NCBI GenBank assembly: GCA_000337115.1 | Contig: AOIR01000058.1 | Location: forward strand, 1 to 58,229 | Reading direction: 5' to 3' | Length of the DNA: 58,229 bases | Source of the DNA: Natrinema thermotolerans DSM 11552 | GTDB taxonomy: Archaea > Halobacteriota > Halobacteria > Halobacteriales > Natrialbaceae | In this document: piece by piece, positions 16,977 to 25,179 of the stretch | How positions within the stretch are numbered: position 1 is the stretch's first letter | Layout of the letters: each line of letters opens with the position of its first letter | The notes under the pieces: generated by a model | The model's database searches: none | What the model was told of the DNA's origin: nothing | Seen by the model: only the letters and a program-made list of their open reading frames with translations | Program-made: the position numbers and the translations under genes

Positions 16977-17086
16977 CGTCCACCTCGAGTGCGGTCGGGC
17001 GCGGGCCGACGCTCGCTTGTGCGAGCGCGGTCACGCGCGGTCCGCGTTCGAGCCGCCGTTCGTCGTCGGTCGTGTAGTCGTTCCAT
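16973..17086 (-). CDS. Possible 37-residue Arg-rich leader ORF of the diNAc-uronate operon
   Basis: The ATG at 17086 opens MERLHDRRRTAARTRTARDR and so on, with about 16 Arg, and stops in an ATGA overlap with the acetyltransferase start. It may couple translation of the long leader transcript to the operon. Arg-rich frames arise easily in GC-rich DNA, so this may be chance. Confidence 0.3.
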   Translation of the reverse strand: MERLHDRRRTAARTRTARDRARTSERRPAPDRTRGGR

Positions 17087-17137
17087 AGTGAATCGATACC
17101 CGCGTGGGCAGTCGTGCTGACACACCCGGTAACGAGG

Positions 17138-17146
17138 CTTTGTTAT
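17138..17146 (-). promoter_or_regulatory. ATAACAAAG promoter box of the diNAc-uronate operon
   Basis: An exact ATAACAAAG on the minus strand within GATAACAAAGCC. It is 52 nt upstream of the leader ORF start and 162 nt upstream of the acetyltransferase start, so the operon would have a 5' leader of about 135 nt. Around it, 16977-17428 holds no convincing full-size gene. Confidence 0.55.
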
Positions 17147-17331
17147 CCCCGCCTTGAGCGGCCCGTAGCCGGGAACTACAGCGTCGCTGTCGGTCGCTTC
17201 CGTCGCTCGCTGGGGCTGCCGTCGTGACCGTGATCGAGGGTACGGCCTCCGCTGAATCGACGAAACGTCGGTATCAGCGTCTGTCACGGACGCTAACTGG
17301 TATAATTCGCTTTCGGACGGGTAGCCCGGCG

Positions 17332-17340
17332 ATAGTAAAG
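17332..17340 (+). promoter_or_regulatory. Variant promoter box upstream of the DUF7344 gene
   Basis: ATAGTAAAG differs from ATAACAAAG at two positions. It is about 90 nt upstream of the DUF7344 ATG and 25-33 nt upstream of a GTG (17365) that opens a 23-codon ORF ending just inside the DUF7344 gene. Confidence 0.3.
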
Positions 17341-17428
17341 TGTCAATCGCTGTCACTCGAGGCTGTGAGCTATCCGAATACACCCGTCGGATCGGAACGG
17401 GACCCACTGGGACACGACGAGGGCACAC

Positions 17429-17965
17429 ATGGCTGAGAGCAACCTCACGCAGGCCGAACTGTTCGACGTCTTCAGCAACGCGCGCAGACGACACGCAGTC
17501 CAGTATCTCAAACGCACCGGCGGCGCCTGCGACCTCGCACCGCTCGTCGAACAGGTCGCCGCCTGGGAGAACGATACCGACCCCGACGACGTCACCCGGA
17601 CCCAGCGCCGCCGGGTCTACATCTCGCTGTATCAGACCCACCTCCCAATGCTCGAGGACCACGGCATCGTCGACTGGGATCCCGACGGCCACCGGATCGA
17701 ACTGCTGCCGAGCGAAGAACGGTTCGACCCGTATCTGGATCGCCACCTCGAGGACGAGCGGGCGTGGCAGTATTGCTACGGGGCCGTGACGGCCGTCGGT
17801 GCGATCGGCATCGTCCTGTCGGCACTCGCCGTCGGCCCGTTGACGACGGCCGTCGCGCCGGTCGTCGCGGCGGGGCTCTGTCTCGTCGTTCTCGCGCTCG
17901 CAACGGCACAGCACGTGTCACACCGGTCCGATCTCCGCCGTTCGCTCGGGTTGGCGGGCCGGTAA
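17429..17965 (+). CDS. DUF7344 winged-helix protein with membrane anchor
   Basis: A 178-residue protein. Residues 8-95 form the haloarchaeal DUF7344 winged helix (LFDVFSNARRRHAVQYL, then RRRVYISLYQTHLPMLEDHG). Two hydrophobic helices at about 113-155 place it in the membrane with the DNA-binding domain inside. Membrane-tethered regulators of this kind probably relay surface or membrane state to nearby promoters. The target is unknown. It is divergent from the diNAc-uronate operon and has a paralogue at 21415. Confidence 0.85.
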   Translation: MAESNLTQAELFDVFSNARRRHAVQYLKRTGGACDLAPLVEQVAAWENDTDPDDVTRTQRRRVYISLYQTHLPMLEDHGIVDWDPDGHRIELLPSEERFDPYLDRHLEDERAWQYCYGAVTAVGAIGIVLSALAVGPLTTAVAPVVAAGLCLVVLALATAQHVSHRSDLRRSLGLAGR

Positions 17966-18241
17966 TTCGGCCGCCGTGTCTCCAGTCGCAGCCCGAACGC
18001 GATCGCTCCTCACCGGAGTAACTCCTCTCGGCTCCCGCGCCACTGATACGATTCACACACCGATCACGAGGTCGTCGTGTAATCCGGTGGACAGTGATTC
18101 AGTGGCGACGGGATCGGTCGACGAGCCGTCCAACGCGAACAGTTCCGCCCGTCGTGAGCGATCGCATCCCTGGGCACGGCTTCCCAGCTCCGATCTCACG
18201 GTAGCAACAGTGGGTTGAGACGGGCTCGAGCGAGGGCCGAG

Positions 18242-19228
18242 TTATCCGCCGGTGACCGTCACCCAGAAGTGCGTACTCTCGGCCGCGTTTTCGTTCGTCG
18301 GCGTCGACGGTGGGTCGTCCTCGTAGAGCAACACGCTGATCCGAACCGTCTCACCGGCGTCTGCCGTCGGCGCGATCGCTCGCTCGCCGCTTTCCGTCTC
18401 CCCCGCCGGGACGGTCGTCTCGATCCGCCGTAGCTCCGTCCGCTCGACGACCTCACCGTCCTCGAGGACCTGTTGTTGGACGACCGCCGTGTACGTCCGG
18501 TCCTCGCCCTCCTGGTTCTCGATCTCGACGACGACCGGGACCGACTCGCCCGCCTCGACCTCGCTCGGGAGATCCGCCACGATCTCCCCGTCCGCGGTTT
18601 CGTTGTACAGCGCGAGTTCGGTGAAGCCGCCGCCCGAGACGGGAAACAGGAAACCGACGAGCAACGCGCCCACGGCCGTTCCGATCGCCACGACCAACAC
18701 CACCGTCGACACCGTCGCCGCTGCCCGGCCGTTCCGACGGAGCCGCTCGAGGCCGGCCAGCGGCGACACGGTAAACCGCTGTGGTGCCGGCGTCCGAAGC
18801 CGTCGAACCACGCCGAGTTGGGCCAGGCAGACGGCGATGCCGGCCAGCCCCACCGCCACGGAGGTCGTGGTCAACCCCCACGACGTGACCGCCAACACCA
18901 GCACGACAAGCGGCGCGATCGTCAGCGACAGGACGAACGCCAGCCCGAGCCGTTCTATGGCATCGATCCCGCGGGGGCGAGCGTCGGAGGCCGTCGCCGC
19001 CGTCTCGCGGTCCTCGCGCTTGTCGGCCGGGAACAGAACCGCCCCCAGCCCGTAGCCCGGCAGGAACAGGGCGAGCGGCAGCGTCGCCAGTAGTCGAAGG
19101 CCCTCGTTCCCGCTTTCGCCCGTTACGAGCAGGTACGCGACGACCGCGCCGATCGAGACGGCGGCGAGATCGAACGGGTAGCGGCGAACGAACCCGAACC
19201 GCGTCCAGCTACTCGTTCGATGACTCAT
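18242..19228 (-). CDS. DUF1616 membrane protein
   Basis: A 328-residue protein with a DUF1616 membrane domain: YPFDLAAVSIGAVVAYLL near residue 17, then LPGYGLGAVLFP and three further hydrophobic helices up to about residue 185. A C-terminal extracellular beta-rich domain follows, with VVVEIENQEGEDRTYTAVV as in CARDB-like folds. DUF1616 proteins commonly accompany haloarchaeal surface-glycan genes. Their role is not established. The ATG at 19228 overlaps the stop of an 18-residue upstream ORF (ATGA). Confidence 0.85.
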   Translation of the reverse strand: MSHRTSSWTRFGFVRRYPFDLAAVSIGAVVAYLLVTGESGNEGLRLLATLPLALFLPGYGLGAVLFPADKREDRETAATASDARPRGIDAIERLGLAFVLSLTIAPLVVLVLAVTSWGLTTTSVAVGLAGIAVCLAQLGVVRRLRTPAPQRFTVSPLAGLERLRRNGRAAATVSTVVLVVAIGTAVGALLVGFLFPVSGGGFTELALYNETADGEIVADLPSEVEAGESVPVVVEIENQEGEDRTYTAVVQQQVLEDGEVVERTELRRIETTVPAGETESGERAIAPTADAGETVRISVLLYEDDPPSTPTNENAAESTHFWVTVTGG

Positions 19229-19281
19229 CGGTCCACCGCCGTCGGCGCGTTCGGTCTCCGTTCGGACGATCCGGATGCCAT
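19225..19281 (-). CDS. Possible 18-residue leader ORF of the DUF1616 gene
   Basis: It encodes MASGSSERRPNAPTAVDR and ends in an ATGA overlap with the DUF1616 start. An exact ATAACAAAG box lies 29-37 nt upstream of its ATG, so the transcript should begin at or near this codon, and the main gene would then be reached by coupled translation. Confidence 0.4.
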   Translation of the reverse strand: MASGSSERRPNAPTAVDR

Positions 19282-19309
19282 GCTCCTCCGATCGGTATAC
19301 GCTGTCGTT

Positions 19310-19318
19310 CTTTGTTAT
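19310..19318 (-). promoter_or_regulatory. ATAACAAAG promoter box of the DUF1616 gene
   Basis: An exact ATAACAAAG on the minus strand, at TATA spacing from the short ORF start at 19281 and 82 nt upstream of the DUF1616 ATG. Confidence 0.55.
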
Positions 19319-19485
19319 GACCGTATTATCGAAGAAAATGTGTGCCGTACAACGCGGCTCGAGGCCGCTACTGGCCGTCCTCGAGCGATCGGCCTGTCCA
19401 TGTGCAGTCGGTGTCGGGTACACGGCGGTCGGCGACCACGAACGACGGGCGACGGCCGCGGACCGACGATCGGATTGGCGGCCGT

Positions 19486-19761
19486 TCAGAAATCGACGTA
19501 CTGCGATTCCCACTCCCGACGCTCTTGGATCTGCTCTCGACCGGCATCGGTGATCGCATAATAGTTCGTTCGTCTGTCGAGCTGTCCCTTCTCGACCAGT
19601 TCCTTGTTGACGAGCGTGTCCAGGTTCGGATACAGTCGTCCGTGATTGATCTCCGAACTGTAGTACTTCTCGACTTCGTCCTTGACGGTCTGGCCCGACG
19701 GACGGTCGGCACCTGCGATCACGTACAGCAGGTCGCGCTGGAAGCCGGTCAGATCGTGCAT
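19486..19761 (-). CDS. PadR family transcriptional regulator
   Basis: A 91-residue single-domain PadR winged helix. TGFQRDLLYVIAGADRPSG opens the domain, HGRLYPNLDTLVNKELVEKG is the recognition helix and wing region typical of the family, and YYAITDAGREQI ends it. It lacks the C-terminal dimerisation helix of long PadR proteins, as usual in haloarchaea. PadR proteins mostly repress; the target may be a neighbouring membrane or glycan gene. Its own promoter carries the cluster motif. Confidence 0.9.
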   Translation of the reverse strand: MHDLTGFQRDLLYVIAGADRPSGQTVKDEVEKYYSSEINHGRLYPNLDTLVNKELVEKGQLDRRTNYYAITDAGREQIQERREWESQYVDF

Positions 19762-19795
19762 TGCTCAATCACACTGACCGTTCCAGTGAACGGAT

Positions 19796-19804
19796 ATTTG
19801 TTAT
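19796..19804 (-). promoter_or_regulatory. ATAACAAAG-type promoter box of the PadR gene
   Basis: On the minus strand this reads ATAACAAAT (8/9), 35-43 nt upstream of the PadR ATG at 19761. Confidence 0.45.
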
Positions 19805-19958
19805 CCGTATCATACAGCCACCGTTCTCCGATTTTACCCCGTATTACCGGCAGAAACGATAGTGTCACTTAACTATCAACCTCTCCTAATGGTGTGTTCG
19901 ACCGACCGCTCGCACCCACGCTCGCTCGAGTCGGTCGGTCCCGATCGCGGCCGCGGCG

Positions 19959-20312
19959 TCACTCTCGGTCCGACAGGTCCGGCTCGTTCGGTTCCGAAAC
20001 CGCGACCTCGATCCCGTCGGCGTCGATCCGAACCCGAAGGCTGTCGACGGTCGCCTCGTAGGCGGTGGTATGGGAGCCGTCGTCCTCGAACCGCACACAC
20101 TCCGCGATGAGGTCGCTCTCGAGGAGGTTGTTGATCCGGCGATAGACGGTCGCCGACGAGCTGTCGGTCCGCTCGGTCAGTTCCTTGGCCGTCTTCGGCC
20201 CCTCGCTGGTCGCGACGAGGATCGTCCGGGCACAGTCGTCCCCGAGGACGTCCAGCTGGGTCGCAGGGTTGGTCGTCGATTCCGTTCGCGTGTCACTTGC
20301 TTGTGTTGACAT
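19959..20312 (-). CDS. ArsR-like winged-helix transcriptional regulator
   Basis: A 117-residue protein. After an unstructured Ser/Thr-rich N-terminus, residues 20-75 form a winged helix (ILVATSEGPKTAKELTERT, then SSATVYRRINNLLESDLI). A short beta-rich C-terminus (VDSLRVRIDADGIEVAV) is typical of small haloarchaeal HTH proteins. ATG 20312 is preferred over the in-frame GTG at 20324. The target is unknown. Confidence 0.82.
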   Translation of the reverse strand: MSTQASDTRTESTTNPATQLDVLGDDCARTILVATSEGPKTAKELTERTDSSSATVYRRINNLLESDLIAECVRFEDDGSHTTAYEATVDSLRVRIDADGIEVAVSEPNEPDLSDRE

Positions 20313-20872
20313 AGTGGGAGTCACCGAATGGGATGGATCTGGTCCGTTCGCTCTTCGTGAGAGGTGGCGATTCGAGAGAGGTCACAGGGGGGCAGCCACT
20401 GTCGGGGGGTCCACCGATACATTCCGGCACGAGGATCGGTAAGCCATAGTGGTATTTTATAACGATGTACCTTATGCGCGTTTGGCACGTCCTTCGACAA
20501 CGTAAGATCGTATTTCGACCCGGAAACGACTTGTTTCGAGCGGCGACCGGCCGGCACAATCTCTCGTTTGAAAGCCGACACAGCGCCAAGACGACTGAAT
20601 TCGGGTTGAGGTCGGTCGACCGGATAGTTCCGGAACGGCGAATTTGAGCCGCTGCAGCCGTTTTGGCGGGCAGCAATCGGCTATTTCCCGCGTTCGGGGG
20701 TCGTGTCATCGGTGAACGGTCGGCGTCCTTTATTCTCGTTTGCCCCCCTCGATACGATGATGCCCGGACGGGTATCGCGGGACATCGGCGGTGTTACCGT
20801 TGCTTTCGGTACGGCCCGAACTCGGTTCCGCACGACGGTCCCACGCTCGTCCGAGTACACCCCCCACCACCC
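20313..20872. other. Gene-free regulatory stretch
   Basis: 560 bp with no convincing gene. A TATA-like tattttataac (about 20453-20463) in either orientation could serve a long leader of the regulator at 20312, and cctttattc near 20730 could serve the DUF7563 gene at 20873. The codons of the open frames here are not gene-like. Confidence 0.5.
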
Positions 20873-21064
20873 ATGAACGCCCACAAACACGACTGGAAGC
20901 CCATGGAATCGTCGACAGCCGGCGCTCGCTGTCGAAACTGCGGGACACACGTCACACAGCAGTTCGCTCGCGTCTTCGGCGATAACGGCGACGTCGTCCA
21001 CGGCTGTCCGTCCTGTACGACCTATCGCGAGATGCAGTCCGGCGGCCACCTCCCCGGCGACTGA
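20873..21064 (+). CDS. DUF7563 small zinc-finger protein
   Basis: A 63-residue protein with CRNCGTHVTQQFARVFGDN followed by CPSC, the signature of the DUF7563 haloarchaeal zinc-finger family. Four Cys would bind one zinc. The role is unknown but probably nucleic-acid or protein binding. ATG 20873 is chosen because only this part of the longer open frame resembles the family. Confidence 0.8.
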   Translation: MNAHKHDWKPMESSTAGARCRNCGTHVTQQFARVFGDNGDVVHGCPSCTTYREMQSGGHLPGD

Positions 21065-21414
21065 CCTCGGTCGGGTGTCGAGACGACGGTGACGCCGCTG
21101 CGACGGTACGTGGCCGCGATTCGTCGCCCCACCGGCCGCTTCGACGGTCACGACGAGCGGTTCGCGAATCGATTCACATCGTTTCGAGGGGCGGTTGCTC
21201 TTCTCCGAGACGAACCGCCGACCGACAGCGCCGTCCGAGACGACCCGCTGCTGTACCCGCTCCCTACCCCGGCTCCCGATCCTCGCCGGCTCGCGGCTCT
21301 GGCCGGCGACCCCCGTAACCTGCAAAAGTTAAAGTCGCTGGTGTCGGAACTAGCGGGATATGGTCACTGGTGGTGGATCGCCCCTCGAGAATCGGCTCCC
21401 CTTCTCCCTGATCG
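21065..21414. other. Promoter region of the second DUF7344 gene
   Basis: 350 bp without a convincing gene. AAAGTTAAAG (21323-21332) lies 28-37 nt upstream of an ATG at 21360 that opens a 26-codon ORF (start MVTGGGSPLENR) ending 26 nt inside the DUF7344 gene. This is the same start-overlapping short-ORF layout seen elsewhere in the window. Confidence 0.35.
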
Positions 21415-21918
21415 ATGTCAGTTCAAACGAACCGAGCTGACCCGTTGGCGGAGAGCGAAGTGTTTCACATCCTCGGCAACGACAGGCGACGAGCGATCGT
21501 CCAGTTGCTCGCCGAGGACGGCGGACAGATCGACGTCTCCGATGTCGCGACCGAAATCGCCGCGACCGAATCCGACACGACCCCGGTCCCGAACAACCTC
21601 TACAAGAGCGTCTACGTCTCCCTCCAACAGACCCATCTCCCCCAACTCGAGGAAGACGACGTGATCAAGTACGACTCCGACGCGAAGACGATCCAGCCCG
21701 GCCGGCACTTCGCCGAGGTCCTGCAGTACGTCGACGGTCACGCCGACGACCACTCTCGAGTCCTGCAGTTACACCTCGGCTGTTGTCTCCTCGGGCTCGC
21801 GATCATCGCGCTGGTCGGGCTCGGCCTTCCGGTGGTTTCGGCCCTCGATCCGGTCCTCTCGAGCGTGCTGGTGTTGCTCGTCGTCGGCGCGAGCAGTCTC
21901 TATCAACTGCTCGCCTGA
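21415..21918 (+). CDS. DUF7344 winged-helix protein with membrane anchor (paralogue)
   Basis: A 167-residue paralogue of the protein at 17429. The winged helix covers residues 10-100 (ESEVFHILGNDRRRAIVQLL, SVYVSLQQTHLPQLEEDDV), and two C-terminal hydrophobic helices (about 120-165) anchor it in the membrane. It lies upstream of the convergent acidic secreted-protein gene and downstream of the DUF7563 gene, within a run of small regulators. Likely a membrane-bound transcription factor; no target visible. Confidence 0.85.
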   Translation: MSVQTNRADPLAESEVFHILGNDRRRAIVQLLAEDGGQIDVSDVATEIAATESDTTPVPNNLYKSVYVSLQQTHLPQLEEDDVIKYDSDAKTIQPGRHFAEVLQYVDGHADDHSRVLQLHLGCCLLGLAIIALVGLGLPVVSALDPVLSSVLVLLVVGASSLYQLLA

Positions 21919-22035
21919 GGACGATTGACGCCGCTCTCCGGTTCGAGTACTGTCACAGGCGACCGCCCTGACCGGCCGGTCACTCGAGCCGTCGGTTCAA
22001 AATGAGAAAGCGCGCTGTCCGTTGGGGAACTCTCC

Positions 22036-24051
22036 TTACGCGCCGACGAGTGCGGTTTCTTCGTCGGTGTCGTTCTCGAGACCGTCGTCGGTCCCGTTGT
22101 CCGCAGTTTCGTTGTCGGCGGTGTCGTTCTCGAGGCCGTCGTCGCCATCCTCGAGTTCGGTGTCGTCGGTCGCCTCGGTCAGCTCGAGGGTCGCGACTTC
22201 ACCGGCCTCATCGGTCAGAATCATGTGGATGTAATCGCCGGCCGCGAGGTCGCTCGTGTCGACCTCGAACTCGACGTCGTCGCTCTCGTCGCCCTCGAGC
22301 GTGACGTTCTGCTCGTCGACGAGGTCACCGTCGAGACGGAACTGTGCCGTCTCGGTGCGTTCCTCGTCGCTCGGGTTCTCGATCGTCGCCGTCACGGTGA
22401 TCGTCTCACCGACTTCGGCGCTCGCGGGCGCATCGAGGTTGCTGACCTCGAAGGACTCCGCCGGTTCCGTCTCGTTGTCTATCGGCTCCTCTTCGGTTTC
22501 GTTGTCGGTCGGTTCGTCCTCGATCGGCTCGAGGCCGTCGTCAGTTTCGTTGTCCTCGGTTTCGTTGTCCTCAGTCGGCTCGTCTTCGATCGGCTCAAGG
22601 CCGTCGTCAGTTTCGTTGTCGTCGGTTTCGTTGTCCTCAGTCGGCTCGTCCTCGATCGGCTCGAGGTCGTCGTCGGTTTCGTTGTCCTCAGTCGGTTCCT
22701 CTTCGACCGGTTCCTCGTCCTCAACCGGTTCTTCCTCGACGGGCTGTTCGTCCATGTCGCCGAGGTTGACGTATACGGTGGCCTCTTCGATGGTCACCTG
22801 GATCTGGTCTCCCTGCTGGTCACCATCGTCCTCGACGGCCCCGTCGTCACCGTTATCGACACCGTCTGCAGCGTCGTCGGTGTCGGTTTCGGTGTCGTTG
22901 GTCTCGGTGTCGAGATCATCACCGGTTCCGTCATCGTGCGAGGGGTCGTCGGAAGCGCTCTGGATCTCGATGTTCTCGACGTCTACGGTGACCGTCACCT
23001 GCTCGAAGGACAGATCGCCGTTACCGAGCAGTCCGGCGGCGTCCGCCGTCGTCTCGTCGCCCGTTTCAGTTTCATCGTCAGCCATCCCGTCGTCGCTGTC
23101 GACTGCACCGTCGTCAGTGGCCGTCTCGTTTCCGTCGACGGTCGCCCCGTCGTCGGCCTGCTCGTCTTCGTCTCCGGCGTCCGTCTCGCCGTCCATCCCG
23201 AGGTCGTCACCGTTCTCGCCGACGATGACGGTGAGCTGTTCGATCACGACGTTGATCGTTAGCCCGTCGTCCATCGCCGGTTCGTCGTCGACGACATCCT
23301 CGTCTTCGTCAGCTGGTTCCTCGTCAACGATCGTTTCGTTATCCTCTTCGACCGGTTCCTCGTCAACGACCGTTTCGTTGTCCTCTTCGGCCGGCTCCTC
23401 CGCAACGGGCTCCTCGTCGGCCGCGCCGACGGAGACCACTGCGTCGTCGGTCACCGGCTCGTCGTCGGCCGTGAGGTACGGCCCGTCGGCCGCACCCTCA
23501 CTCTCGACGAAATCGTATCCCTCGTTGTCGTTCGTATCCCGATGCGGCATCGCGATCAGGGTCTCGTCCTCCTCGAGCGGTTCGTCGAGGGTGACTTCGA
23601 CCTGTTCGTGGGTCCCCGCCTCGAGATACGCGGAGGTGCCGATGACGCTCTCGAAGACGTCTCCGACCAGCAGGCTGCTGTCGTGGATCGTCACGAAGCC
23701 GCCGCTCGCGAGCGTGACGTTCTCGACCACGACCGTCTGCCCGTCGGTCTCCTGGTCTTCAAACGTCACGTACGCGGACTGTTGGCCGGCCGCGTCTTCC
23801 TCGAGGCCGGTTTCGTTGTCCGCCATCTCTCCATCGTCGTCACCGACTGCCGTCTCGTCTTCGTCGGCAACTGTCTCGTCTGTCGTTGATTCGTCGCCAT
23901 CTGTCTCGTTCGCCGAGTCGTATTCGCCGTCGCTGGCAGTGTCACCCGAATCGACGGCCCCAGAGCCCGAAGCTGCTGTGACCATCGCCCCGCCGGAGCA
24001 AACTACCATCAGCGCGGTGAGTACGACCAGTACCTGTTTGCGTGCGTTCAT
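22036..24051 (-). CDS. Secreted acidic, sequon-rich surface protein (DUF7282-like domain plus CARDB-like domain)
   Basis: A 671-residue exported protein. A Sec-type signal peptide (MNARKQVLVVLTALMVVCSG) is followed by a DUF7282-like domain (about residues 90-210; VTFEDQETDGQTVVVENV, ESVIGTSAYLEAGTHEQV). A very long Asp/Glu/Thr linker contains many DNET sequons, including a 22-residue tandem repeat. A CARDB-like beta domain (VGETITVTATIENPSDEE) lies near residues 545-640. No PGF-CTERM or LPXTG-like anchor is visible at the C-terminus. The repeated NxT sites make it a plausible acceptor for N-glycans, perhaps those made by the nearby genes; that link is inference. ATG 24051 gives a clean signal peptide. 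Confidence 0.8.
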   Translation of the reverse strand: MNARKQVLVVLTALMVVCSGGAMVTAASGSGAVDSGDTASDGEYDSANETDGDESTTDETVADEDETAVGDDDGEMADNETGLEEDAAGQQSAYVTFEDQETDGQTVVVENVTLASGGFVTIHDSSLLVGDVFESVIGTSAYLEAGTHEQVEVTLDEPLEEDETLIAMPHRDTNDNEGYDFVESEGAADGPYLTADDEPVTDDAVVSVGAADEEPVAEEPAEEDNETVVDEEPVEEDNETIVDEEPADEDEDVVDDEPAMDDGLTINVVIEQLTVIVGENGDDLGMDGETDAGDEDEQADDGATVDGNETATDDGAVDSDDGMADDETETGDETTADAAGLLGNGDLSFEQVTVTVDVENIEIQSASDDPSHDDGTGDDLDTETNDTETDTDDAADGVDNGDDGAVEDDGDQQGDQIQVTIEEATVYVNLGDMDEQPVEEEPVEDEEPVEEEPTEDNETDDDLEPIEDEPTEDNETDDNETDDGLEPIEDEPTEDNETEDNETDDGLEPIEDEPTDNETEEEPIDNETEPAESFEVSNLDAPASAEVGETITVTATIENPSDEERTETAQFRLDGDLVDEQNVTLEGDESDDVEFEVDTSDLAAGDYIHMILTDEAGEVATLELTEATDDTELEDGDDGLENDTADNETADNGTDDGLENDTDEETALVGA
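22521..22700. repeat. 66-bp tandem repeat inside the acidic protein gene
   Basis: Two full 66-bp units start at 22521 and 22587 (each beginning cgatcggctc), and a third, shorter copy starts at 22653. They encode the 22-residue unit EPIEDEPTEDNETDDNETDDGL with few changes. A related 13-residue Glu/Val/DNET repeat occurs further upstream in the protein (about 23320-23410). Copy number probably varies between strains by slippage. Confidence 0.85.
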
Positions 24052-24206
24052 GGTTGCCGTAATGGCATCCGTCACGTCGTGGCTTCGGCGGATAAACCGG
24101 CAGAACCATTACGCTGAGAAATCGGAAACTACGGCCCAACAGTGGCGAATTCAGTCTCTCGTTCTGATCCCGAAATCAACGATTGCTGATAGGAACGGTG
24201 GCCGCG

Positions 24207-24701
24207 CTAGTCATCGCCGGCCTGTTCGGGCGATTTCGACGCGGTCGGTTCGTGTCCGGGAAGACAGACGAGGTTCTCCCGACCGAGGCGCAGTTTCGTG
24301 ATCTGGCCGTCCTCCTCGAGATCGGCGAGCAGCCGACTGACCTTCGCTTTCGACCAGTCGACGGAGTCGACGATGTTCGATTGCTTCATTCGACCCCCAT
24401 TGTCCCGGAGCAACTGTCGGACCCGCTCTCGGTCGGTGACGAACTCCTCCCGATCGGGCTCCGTCTCGTGACCGGTCTCTGGACCGTCGTATCGGTTCCG
24501 AGCGACGAGTACGCCACCGAGCAGTGCGAGTGCAACCATCCCGACGAGAGCCGCAAGGTGTGCGTTTCCCTCTAGTTGGAGCGGTTCAGCGGCTCGCGAA
24601 ACCTCGGGTCGGAACCCGAACCCGACCGTCGTCGCAACCGCCCCGTTGGTCGACGATTCGAACGCATCGACGACCGCGGACGCCCGTCGTCGGATAGTCA
24701 T
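24207..24701 (-). CDS. DUF7343 membrane-tethered helix-turn-helix regulator
   Basis: A 164-residue protein. A hydrophobic helix near residues 47-67 (AALVGMVALALLGGVLV) anchors it; the N-terminal 45 residues would be outside. The cytoplasmic C-terminal part (about 88-150) is a winged helix, DRERVRQLLRDNGGRMKQSN followed by WSKAKVSRLLADLEEDGQI, typical of haloarchaeal DUF7343. It probably senses the cell surface and regulates transcription. It lies directly upstream of the acidic surface protein gene, on the same strand, so that gene is the obvious candidate target. Confidence 0.85.
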   Translation of the reverse strand: MTIRRRASAVVDAFESSTNGAVATTVGFGFRPEVSRAAEPLQLEGNAHLAALVGMVALALLGGVLVARNRYDGPETGHETEPDREEFVTDRERVRQLLRDNGGRMKQSNIVDSVDWSKAKVSRLLADLEEDGQITKLRLGRENLVCLPGHEPTASKSPEQAGDD

Positions 24702-25179
24702 GCCCCCCGAGATGCTGTATTTCGATGGTTCATGTCCGATACCCTCGTGACCGTCTCACAAGTCGTTTTTTATAACCCATATGCTGTTAGTCGCGTCGGT
24801 GTCTCTCATGTCGACCGAACGGTCCGTGCGTTCGACCGGTTCCGGTCGGACGTCTCATCGGTGATCGGCTTCTCCCGGTGGCTGGCGGGCGTCAGTCCTG
24901 TCGGTGCCGGGTTCCGGTTGACACTCCCTAGTCATGATATGGCCACTCGTTGCTCGACGGGAGGAATAAACCGGCCCGGACGTTTCGATCGGTTAGCCCG
25001 GATTCGCTCCGGATTCAGACGGTAATCCGATACTGGCGTGACTCTCCGTGGAACGAACACGGTCGGTAGTCACTCGAGACCGCCGGCAAGACGACGCAAC
25101 ATCGGTCAGTTCGGACGGCCGCGTTCTCCCGCGAGCGGCCCGTCGATGGCATCGCCAGGGAGAGCTATCGAACACCGGG
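24702..25179. other. Gene-free stretch upstream of the DUF7343 gene
   Basis: 478 bp without a convincing gene. It contains a strong AT-rich box ttttttataaccc (about 24767-24779), which on the minus strand reads GGGTTATAAAAAA and lies about 66 nt upstream of the DUF7343 start. The rest shows no recognisable structure. Confidence 0.45.

Noticed and set aside
17976-18218. An 80-codon open frame between the DUF7344 and DUF1616 genes
   Set aside because: No start signal, no hydrophobic or domain pattern, low acidic content. The 276-bp spacer is treated as non-coding.
20321-20709. A 138-codon open frame on the minus strand in the gene-free stretch
   Set aside because: Composition (Pro, Arg, Ser, Cys mixed, few acidic residues) is unlike haloarchaeal proteins, and it contains the TATA-like sequences of the region.
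22521-22700. Regular repeats considered as a CRISPR array
   Set aside because: The 66-bp units are contiguous, in frame within an acidic coding sequence, and have no unique spacers.
22256-24301. A 681-codon Ser-rich open frame on the plus strand
   Set aside because: It is the antisense of the DNET/Glu-rich repeats. Poly-Ser arises from the complement of GAC/GAG codons, and the minus strand has a signal peptide and folded domains.
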